Source: Ohtaekwangia sp966211525 (GTDB lineage: Bacteria; Bacteroidota; Bacteroidia; Cytophagales; Cyclobacteriaceae). Taken from it: DNA of 33,643 nt. Location: the NCBI GenBank assembly GCA_966211525.1, contig CBIHOZ010000065.1, positions 1 to 33,643 on the forward strand, written 5' to 3'. Positions 24,455 through 30,878 of the stretch are shown in pieces; position 1 is the first letter of the stretch, and each line of letters begins with the position of its first letter. The notes under the pieces are model-generated. The model was not told where the DNA came from, searched no databases, and worked only from the letters and a program-made list of their open reading frames with translations. The position numbers and the translations under genes are program-made.

Positions 24455-25768
24455 ATGAGAATTATTCATTGGCTCTTGCTGGCTGCTATAGTCACGATAT
24501 CAGGCTGCCAGAAGAAAGCAGATTTTGTTACGGTGGATGGAACACATTTCAAGATCGGATCCAAAGACTACTATTACCTCGGCACTAATTTCTGGTACGG
24601 ACCAAACCTCGGATCGAAAGGTAAAGGAGGAGATCGCGCGCGACTGCTCCGCGAACTCGACCGACTCAAAGCGATGGGCATCACCAACCTCCGGATCATG
24701 GCAGCAAGCGAAGGTCCGGATACCGAACCGTATCGTATGGTGCCTGCGTTGCAAACCGCGCCCGGTATATATAACGAAGAAGTATTAGACGGTCTCGATT
24801 ATCTGCTACACGAAATGCGCGCCCGGAATATGTATGCTATCGTATGCCTTTCGAACTTCTGGAACTGGTCGGGCGGTATGGGACAATATATAGTCTGGGC
24901 AAATGCCGCGGACTCCATTCCGTATCCACCACCCCACCCGGGCGGAGACTGGGGCCGCTACCAGGAATTTGTAGCGCAGTTCTATACGCATCCGCAGGCT
25001 GTAGAGATGTTGAACAAGCACATCACGTTTATCGTCAATCGTAAAAATCCGTACTCCGATATAAACTATAAAGATGATCCAACCATTATGGCGTGGCAAC
25101 TTTGCAATGAGCCGCGTGGTGTGAATCATACAAAAGAATATACTTCATGGGTTGAGAATACATCGGCACTGATCAAGAAGCTTGACACCAATCACCTCGT
25201 TACGATCGGAAGCGAAGGCACAACGTCATCCGCCTATGCGGGTACTGATCCGGAGAAAGATCATTCGTTCAAGAGTGTAGATTATATGACCATTCATATA
25301 TGGGTGCAAAACTGGAATGTATACGATCCGCAGCGAGCCGAAGAGACGTATGATTCTTCTGTACACTATGCCTTGAATTATATCGACCACCACGAAGCGA
25401 TTGCACGTAAACTGAACAAGCCGCTGGTGCTGGAAGAGTTTGGTATTTCCCGCGATAGCAACAGTCACGATGCAGCGTCTTCCACCCGCATTCGCGATCT
25501 ATACTATGCGAATATATTTCAGGGTATATATCAAAAAGCAAGTCAGCCGAACAGCGTGGTTGCCGGTGTTAACTTCTGGGCCTGGGGTGGCGAAGGCAGA
25601 CCGCGACAACCAGAATGTATCTGGAAAGCCGGAGATAATTTTATAGGCGATCCGCCTCATGAAACGCAGGGCTGGTATTCGGTATATGATCGCGACTCGG
25701 CGACTAATTTGATTATCCGGGATTATGCTTTGAAGATGGACGGGTTGAATGATGGAAGTCAGGAGTAA
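24455..25768 (+). CDS. GH5-family glycoside hydrolase lipoprotein (probable beta-mannanase)
   Basis: A 437-residue lipoprotein. From the ATG at 24455 it has a short signal with the lipobox ISGC followed by a spacer (QKKADF), so it is likely tethered to a membrane, possibly on the surface; an upstream GTG at 24404 would put 17 residues before the signal and is unlikely. The (beta/alpha)8 GH5 fold carries the acid/base E219 in CNEPRG and the nucleophile E328 in VLEEFG. The layout resembles subfamily 7 (mannan endo-1,4-beta-mannosidase), so mannan cleavage is the best guess. It stands near an alginate-lyase-family gene but without SusC/SusD-like transport genes, so this is not a full utilisation locus. 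Confidence 0.9.
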   Translation: MRIIHWLLLAAIVTISGCQKKADFVTVDGTHFKIGSKDYYYLGTNFWYGPNLGSKGKGGDRARLLRELDRLKAMGITNLRIMAASEGPDTEPYRMVPALQTAPGIYNEEVLDGLDYLLHEMRARNMYAIVCLSNFWNWSGGMGQYIVWANAADSIPYPPPHPGGDWGRYQEFVAQFYTHPQAVEMLNKHITFIVNRKNPYSDINYKDDPTIMAWQLCNEPRGVNHTKEYTSWVENTSALIKKLDTNHLVTIGSEGTTSSAYAGTDPEKDHSFKSVDYMTIHIWVQNWNVYDPQRAEETYDSSVHYALNYIDHHEAIARKLNKPLVLEEFGISRDSNSHDAASSTRIRDLYYANIFQGIYQKASQPNSVVAGVNFWAWGGEGRPRQPECIWKAGDNFIGDPPHETQGWYSVYDRDSATNLIIRDYALKMDGLNDGSQE

Positions 25769-25821
25769 GAAGCAAGAAGTAAGAAGTAAGAATTAAGAAG
25801 CAAGAAGTACGAGGTAAGAAG
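25761..25821. repeat. Imperfect 7-bp tandem repeat (AGAAGTA unit)
   Basis: Nearly nine tandem copies of a 7-base unit with consensus AGAAGTA, with variants such as AGAAGCA, AGAATTA and CGAGGTA. It begins in the last codons of the GH5 gene, and the first unit supplies the TAA stop codon. The last units lead into the terminator arm at 25816-25824. The unit length is not a multiple of the ten-base helical repeat, so a regular binding array is not evident. Confidence 0.8.
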
Positions 25822-25853
25822 AGGTGGATGTTGTTCTGCCTCTTCTTTTTTTT
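25816..25853 (+). terminator. Terminator of the GH5 gene
   Basis: AAGAAGAGG (25816-25824) pairs with CCTCTTCTT (25839-25847), and inner wobble pairs extend the stem to about 13 bp. A run of nine T follows. The left arm coincides with the final heptamer repeat units. Confidence 0.8.
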
Positions 25854-25866
25854 AAGCTATAAATCT

Positions 25867-26109
25867 CTACTCTTCGATTATAAATGTGTGGGGGCTGGTT
25901 TCGCTGTAGAAACGTTGGGTGTAGTTTCGCCAGCGGGTTGTGAAGGCTTCGCGGATATCTTTTACATCGACTACTTCGAGTGATGCTATATCGTTACCCA
26001 TCATCTTTTGTACTTCCAGAAACTCCTGCCACTCTTCAATTGAATAAAAGGTAACTTTAAAATATCCGTTGCCGATTGTCCGGGTAACCATTTTCATAGT
26101 ATGCATCAT
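25867..26109 (-). CDS. 80-residue protein of unknown function
   Basis: A small soluble protein with a central FYSIEEWQEFLEVQKMMG segment (probably one helix) followed by strands and a helix with several aromatic residues, ending in FIIEE. I do not recognise a family. Start choice is ambiguous among ATGs at 26109, 26106, 26097 and 26091; the promoter upstream at 26125-26153 predicts transcription start near 26119, so any of these is possible. It converges on the GH5 gene, whose terminator lies between them. Confidence 0.6.
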   Translation of the reverse strand: MMHTMKMVTRTIGNGYFKVTFYSIEEWQEFLEVQKMMGNDIASLEVVDVKDIREAFTTRWRNYTQRFYSETSPHTFIIEE

Positions 26110-26124
26110 TCAGTTTAATGGTCA

Positions 26125-26153
26125 CAAAAGTAAACTATTTTATCGGGCAGCAA
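26125..26153 (-). promoter_or_regulatory. Promoter of the 80-residue gene
   Basis: On the minus strand TTG (26151-26153), an 18-base spacer and TACTTTTG (26125-26132) match the Bacteroidota form TTG-N(17-20)-TAnnTTTG. The expected start is near 26119, leaving a ten-base leader. Confidence 0.65.
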
Positions 26154-26168
26154 CTATATACCTTATCT

Positions 26169-27335
26169 TCATTTCTGCAGCCAGATGATCGGGTTTCGTA
26201 TGGGTAAGTTTCGAAGTACCTCTTCTACGGTTGGATCATGATCGAGTCGCTTCCAGGTTTCAAACCAGTTCCGTTGTTTCAGTGCGTTGGCTCCTATAAC
26301 TAAAAACGGTTGGGCTACCGGCCATTCATCCCAATACATAACATCTTTCGGATAGGGCCATTTACTTTTGTCATGCACATACGGGTATAAAAATTCAATT
26401 CCTTTCTGTATACTTTTTCCGTCTGTTGTTTGATAGTGCCAAAGGTCGTGGTCAGCATCCGAAAGTATATGACATACCATTACCATAGCATCGAGATTAA
26501 ACAGTGAATAACCGTAGGGCTTGGTACGTTTTAGCTCGCGCGGAAAACTTCCGTCCGTTGCCATTTGATTCGGCAGTAAAACATTTTTATAACGATCGCG
26601 ACAGAAATTAAGAAGGGTATCGTTGTGAGTAAATCGCGCGAAAGCGGCAACCTGCATTACCCAGCATGTACCGTGATTATTCTCTGCATTCATTTCATCT
26701 TTTCCATATTGATGTGTTGTGAGCCACTGCAGGTATAAACGAAACCATTGCCGCGTTTGCTGGAGTAACTCGCGACTCATACTGCGCGATTCTTCCATTA
26801 CCGCTATACCTTGTACTACTTCCATGAGATGAATGGTATCAATGATTCCTATACCTCGTCCGGTATGTCGCCCCTGGATCGCCTGTGCATACAGCAGCGA
26901 TGGATTCATCATGGTCGTGGCATCAGCGAACCACGCCCTGATATGAATCATGGCATGCTTTACATATTTATCATCGCGGGTAATTTTATAGGCGGAGGCA
27001 AGCGCTCCTATAATTCTGCTGAAGCGAACCATAGCTTTACGATGTGCCGTAAAATTTTCAGGATTCGTCATGCCATCGCGCTGAATATAGGGGCCTTGCG
27101 GATTATCAGGATCGGGCCACCAGTAATCGCCTTCGGAGTAAAAATCATGCTTCCCTCCTGCACTGCGCTCACTGTGTGCAGCCGTTACGGTAACGGGTGT
27201 TTCGAGCAATGCCTGTTTCGCTTCGGTCAGTATATGTTCCTTCAGCACGGCAGCGACTTCCCGTTGAGACTGTGCCTTGATGCAAGCAGCTGTTAATAAA
27301 AGGGACAACGTCACCCATAAACGTATACACTTCAT
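26169..27335 (-). CDS. Alginate-lyase-family polysaccharide lyase (PL5-like)
   Basis: A 388-residue secreted enzyme. I chose the ATG at 27335 because it gives a clear signal peptide (MKCIRLWVTLSLLLTAACIKA); the frame extends 16 codons upstream without adding domain sequence. The body is an (alpha/alpha) toroid with the family motif NNHGTCW (matching the catalytic NNH of PL5 enzymes), the DGSFPREL segment and the R-rich loop GRHTGRGIG. PL5 enzymes cleave alginate or related uronates by beta-elimination, but the broader alginate-lyase family also includes proteins of unproven substrate. A GH5 enzyme is encoded about 400 bases away on the other strand; no cognate SusC/SusD or regulator genes are seen. 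Confidence 0.88.
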   Translation of the reverse strand: MKCIRLWVTLSLLLTAACIKAQSQREVAAVLKEHILTEAKQALLETPVTVTAAHSERSAGGKHDFYSEGDYWWPDPDNPQGPYIQRDGMTNPENFTAHRKAMVRFSRIIGALASAYKITRDDKYVKHAMIHIRAWFADATTMMNPSLLYAQAIQGRHTGRGIGIIDTIHLMEVVQGIAVMEESRSMSRELLQQTRQWFRLYLQWLTTHQYGKDEMNAENNHGTCWVMQVAAFARFTHNDTLLNFCRDRYKNVLLPNQMATDGSFPRELKRTKPYGYSLFNLDAMVMVCHILSDADHDLWHYQTTDGKSIQKGIEFLYPYVHDKSKWPYPKDVMYWDEWPVAQPFLVIGANALKQRNWFETWKRLDHDPTVEEVLRNLPIRNPIIWLQK

Positions 27336-27353
27336 GATCATAACCATTACTAC

Positions 27354-27398
27354 AAAGACGCAACAGAACAATGTTACCCTCAAGCGGGTCGCGTCTTT
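27354..27398. repeat. Dyad in the region upstream of the alginate-lyase gene
   Basis: AAAGACGC (27354-27361) and GCGTCTTT (27391-27398) are an exact 8-bp inverted repeat, and an inner ACCC/GGGT pair lies at 27376-27379 and 27386-27389. It lies between the divergent alginate-lyase and 125-residue membrane protein genes, so it might be an operator, but no factor is known. T-runs on the plus side also allow it to act as a hairpin. Confidence 0.35.
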
Positions 27399-27466
27399 TT
27401 ATAGTCTGACTGATTAGTCATTTCGGAAAGCACGCATGCTGGCAAGAGATTTTATAGTATACCGGA

Positions 27467-27844
27467 ATGGAATTGAATGAACAAATTATCTGGCTGTTTG
27501 TGCTGGCCATTCCGATTGCGTGCATCGCCTGGACAGTTACGCATGAAGAAGTCTTTAAAGAACCGCGGGAATATTGCGTTCGAAGAAGTAAAGATTGCCG
27601 TACAATCGCTCAGCGGAAATTCTTTTACCTGTTTACGTGCGAATACTGCTTTAGTCATTATGTAACCATGTTCATGTTACTGCTCACACGCTATACATTA
27701 TTACTGGACGACTGGCGGGGCTATATTATTGCCGGCTTTGCACTGGTGTGGATCGCCAATCTATACATGAGTCTCTATGCCTTTCTGCGGATCGACATCA
27801 AGAAGGAGAGAATTTTAACGCGCAAAGAAGAAGAGAATCTCTGA
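27467..27844 (+). CDS. Small membrane protein with a CxxC motif
   Basis: A 125-residue protein with about three hydrophobic segments: residues 8-23, around 64-76, and 84-104. A cysteine pair, CEYC, comes just before the second segment (FTCEYCFSHYV). The tail is charged (KKERILTRKEEENL). It resembles, in layout only, small DUF1360-type membrane proteins, so membrane localisation is likely and function is unknown. It converges on the response-regulator gene with 27 bases between the two stops. Confidence 0.75.
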   Translation: MELNEQIIWLFVLAIPIACIAWTVTHEEVFKEPREYCVRRSKDCRTIAQRKFFYLFTCEYCFSHYVTMFMLLLTRYTLLLDDWRGYIIAGFALVWIANLYMSLYAFLRIDIKKERILTRKEEENL

Positions 27845-27871
27845 TATAGTGCCACTTGAAATATACCGGAA

Positions 27872-28231
27872 CTACTTTACAAGTTTCCTGATTTTCTTGA
27901 GAAGTTTGGTTGGATCCAGCGGCTTGGTGATAAATTCATTTACACCTAATTTAAGCGCGAGTGCAATCACCTCTTCTTCACCGTCTGATGAAAGCATGAT
28001 AATCGGAGTATTCTTTTGTTGCTCTTCGCGTACCATCTTCAATACTTCATCGCCATTGTGATACGGCATGTGAATATCGGTAATGATCAGATCGAAATGT
28101 TCGTGTTCACGCAAATGACGCAAAGCTTCCCGCCCGTCACCGGCGAGGTATGGTTCCATGCCTGCATTTTGTAAGGTCAGTTTGATTATCCCCAGCACCA
28201 CTTCATCATCATCGCAGACGAGTATTTTCAT
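27872..28231 (-). CDS. Single-domain response regulator
   Basis: A 119-residue CheY-type receiver domain. The acidic pocket is DDD at residues 7-9, the phosphoacceptor D52 lies in LIITDIHMP, the following SS is the conserved T/S position, and the lysine is in FITKP. There is no output domain, so it most likely acts by protein contact or as a phospho-relay step. It lies directly downstream of the receiver-histidine-kinase gene on the same strand, and its start codon overlaps the stop of an open frame that runs back into that gene (ATGA), which points to cotranslation or common expression. The kinase is the likely phosphate donor; this pairing is inferred from position. Confidence 0.93.
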   Translation of the reverse strand: MKILVCDDDEVVLGIIKLTLQNAGMEPYLAGDGREALRHLREHEHFDLIITDIHMPYHNGDEVLKMVREEQQKNTPIIMLSSDGEEEVIALALKLGVNEFITKPLDPTKLLKKIRKLVK

Positions 28232-28319
28232 ATAAAGCCATTCTTGTACAGGCTGGCAATATAGATTATTCCGGCTAACTGTAAAACTTCGTTGGGTATA
28301 TCACGCGATTCGATGCTGC

Positions 28320-29735
28320 CTAGCTCATGGACGCTGCGTAGTGGTTCGGCAGGGTGATATAGAATGTTGTGCCCATGCCTTCCTCCGACTCTACGTGAAT
28401 GGTGCCGCCCATTCGCTGCACGGTTTCTTTTACCAGGTATAAACCGAGACCGGTACCTTCGTTCTGAGATGTAGCGCGGTAAAACATCGTGAATACTTTT
28501 GAGAGATATGCGGAGTTTATACCGATACCATTGTCTTTAAACTCCAATGAGACACGCTGCTTGTTTACTTCAGCTTTTACTTCAATGGATGGATTGGACT
28601 TGGAGTAGTCCATATACTTCACTGAGTTGGAGATGAGGTTATTGACGATCGCACGCAGACGATGTGTATCAGAATAGAACAACGAAGATTGATTTACATC
28701 GACAGTAGTACGAATGCGATCAAATCCTTTTATGAATTTCATCTGCTGTATACCGTCTTCGATAATCGTACGCACATCAATTTTCTCGATGGTGACTTCC
28801 TTCTTCGTATTTTTCGCATAACGCAGGAGATCGTTTACAGAACTGTCGAGCTTGCGTATACTGTCTTCCATCATCTGAAAATAATGCTTCAGATTTTTAG
28901 AAGCGGCTTCGCCTTCCTGCTTCGCCAGGTCTAACAGACCTAACACCGAGTTTAACGGAGAGCGTAAATTATGCGCCACACCATAGACCATGTGTTCGAG
29001 GTCATGATTTGCCTTTGTAAGTTCGTCAACCTTCTGGATCAGATCTTCGCGTGTAGCGTAAGATGTATTACTGGTGCGTAATGCCTTTTGAATCGCCAGT
29101 GGCAACCGGTATATATCTGATTTTAATACGTAATCATTCGCGCCCTGCTGGATGCAAGTCTTCGCCATGTGTTCTGATACACCACCACTGACAATAATGA
29201 AAGGTATATCAGTCTTCACTTTGCGGGCCATCGACAGCGCCTCGAGGGAATTGAATTGAGGTATGGCGTGGTCTGATAAAATTATATCAGCCTTGTAATC
29301 GGACAATGCCTGTACAAACTCATCGCGGGTATCAACCTGTTTGATCTTGAATCGCATACCGGCTTTACGCAGGGTCATGGACATAAGCTCCATGTCTTCC
29401 TGTATATCTTCGATGAGCAGGATCTGCAATTCTTCCGAGCTGCCGGGTAAGTCGTATTGCAACTCTTCACCGCCTTCTCCAAGTTTCGTGCGGGTATCTT
29501 CTATTGCTTCGTAAACAGAGGCATAGAATTTTACTTCACCGTGATCGTCCATAACTGGCGTTTGCCAGATACGCTTGTCGTCTTCATCACGGGCAGTCAG
29601 GTTTACATAGTAGGGATTGGTCACGGCAGTTTGATGGTCGCTGGGGGATTGGTATAAAATCGTGTTCGCCCGATCGGAAATGGAAATCTCTATCTTCAAC
29701 GAGCCAACCTGTATAACCTTATTATAGACTTCCAT
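28320..29735 (-). CDS. Soluble hybrid protein: receiver plus histidine kinase
   Basis: A 471-residue cytosolic protein without membrane segments. Residues 1-100 form an uncharacterised N-terminal domain, 105-225 a receiver domain (DIILSDHAIP holds its aspartate), and about 245-320 the HisKA dimerisation domain with H in VAHNLRSPLNSVLG. The ATPase domain follows, with NNLISNSVKY (N box), DNGIGI (G1) and GTGLGLYLV (G2). The receiver sits before the kinase rather than after it, so it may regulate kinase activity or pass phosphate to the nearby response regulator. The C-terminus TLPNHYAASMS ends right after the usual kinase end. The signal sensed by the N-terminal domain is not known. Confidence 0.92.
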   Translation of the reverse strand: MEVYNKVIQVGSLKIEISISDRANTILYQSPSDHQTAVTNPYYVNLTARDEDDKRIWQTPVMDDHGEVKFYASVYEAIEDTRTKLGEGGEELQYDLPGSSEELQILLIEDIQEDMELMSMTLRKAGMRFKIKQVDTRDEFVQALSDYKADIILSDHAIPQFNSLEALSMARKVKTDIPFIIVSGGVSEHMAKTCIQQGANDYVLKSDIYRLPLAIQKALRTSNTSYATREDLIQKVDELTKANHDLEHMVYGVAHNLRSPLNSVLGLLDLAKQEGEAASKNLKHYFQMMEDSIRKLDSSVNDLLRYAKNTKKEVTIEKIDVRTIIEDGIQQMKFIKGFDRIRTTVDVNQSSLFYSDTHRLRAIVNNLISNSVKYMDYSKSNPSIEVKAEVNKQRVSLEFKDNGIGINSAYLSKVFTMFYRATSQNEGTGLGLYLVKETVQRMGGTIHVESEEGMGTTFYITLPNHYAASMS

Positions 29736-29933
29736 ATACGATTTTCGGAATCAAATTATTTCCAAGGTTAAAAACGTGTGCCCGTTAAAACCCACCGAAA
29801 ATGCTATATATTGAACATTGGTAAATTATTTTATTCCCCAATATGCACAACGACAACCGTCAAAATGGGATTTCGACAGCCAGATAATGAAGCCTCTCGT
29901 TCGAGTAAAAATGCTCCAGCTTTATTCCTGTGA

Positions 29934-30869
29934 TTAATGACTATAGAAGTACGGACACTCCACGTCTTTGTGGACGTTGCGGATCCGGGTGCGGAAGTTA
30001 AGTGTGAACTCGTGGGTGCCGCGCGAGTAATTTCCGATGGCCGAGGTGGTCCAGTCGTACGAGTAAACAAAGTGAAACTTCTCGCTCAATTTAAAGCCGA
30101 GGAAAGTTATGAAGGCATCGCCGGTACGATACGAATGCCCGATGCTGATCTGATCATAGAAGATAACGTTCAGGTTTACATCAGCACTCAACGGTGTTCC
30201 GTCCTGGACGCGTAACAAAAACGAAGGACTTACTTTTACTTTTTCCATGCGATCAATCGCGAACGTTGTGCCGGCATGTACATAATATACCCGCGGCAAA
30301 GCCAGTTGCTCAAACGATCCTTTAAAGAAATCGGCATGCTTCAGTATGGTAGGTACTGAAAAGCCGGCGAACATTTTTTTGTTATAGTAAAATATACCCC
30401 CGCCAAAGTTCGGTCTTAGTTCGTTGAAAAATCCGTTGAAGATCGGATCGCCATCAGCTTTTAAATTCAGTTCGGTAAAGTCGGCTTTGAAATTATTGAA
30501 ACCACCCTGCACACCGAGCGAGAGAACTCCCCCGCCCGGGCGCTTGATGATATAGGCGTAACTTCCGAAGAGACCGGTATTTCTATAGCTACCGATCTTG
30601 TCGTTTGTTACCAACAACCCCAGGCCTACCCGCTCTCTTCGAAAAGCAGAGTGAACGCCGAGTGTTGTTGTTTCCGGAGCTCCTTCAAAATTGATCCATT
30701 GGTTGCGATAGTTGAGTGTAGCGCTCAGCTGCACATGACTTCCCGCGTAGGCGGGATTGATCAGCAAGCCGTTGAATATATACTGTGAATACACAATATT
30801 GTGCTGCGCAAAAAGTTTCCAGGGAACTGACATTCCCATAAGAGCTAAGCAGATTATCAATTTTTTCAT
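29934..30869 (-). CDS. PorP/SprF-family type IX secretion outer-membrane protein
   Basis: A 311-residue outer-membrane protein with a signal peptide (about residues 1-21, ending FAQ). The family's early signature QYIFNGLLINPAYAGS is present, with later beta-barrel strands such as VGLGLLVTNDKIGSYRNTG and GGGVLSLGVQGG. SprF-type proteins cooperate with the type IX secretion system, and in Flavobacterium SprF is needed to deliver the giant adhesin SprB to the cell surface. Here its start lies nine bases after the stop of a repeat-rich surface protein, so the two are most likely one operon and partners. Which repeat protein it serves in the cell is inferred from position only. Confidence 0.92.
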   Translation of the reverse strand: MKKLIICLALMGMSVPWKLFAQHNIVYSQYIFNGLLINPAYAGSHVQLSATLNYRNQWINFEGAPETTTLGVHSAFRRERVGLGLLVTNDKIGSYRNTGLFGSYAYIIKRPGGGVLSLGVQGGFNNFKADFTELNLKADGDPIFNGFFNELRPNFGGGIFYYNKKMFAGFSVPTILKHADFFKGSFEQLALPRVYYVHAGTTFAIDRMEKVKVSPSFLLRVQDGTPLSADVNLNVIFYDQISIGHSYRTGDAFITFLGFKLSEKFHFVYSYDWTTSAIGNYSRGTHEFTLNFRTRIRNVHKDVECPYFYSH

Positions 30870-30878
30870 AGGGGCTTT

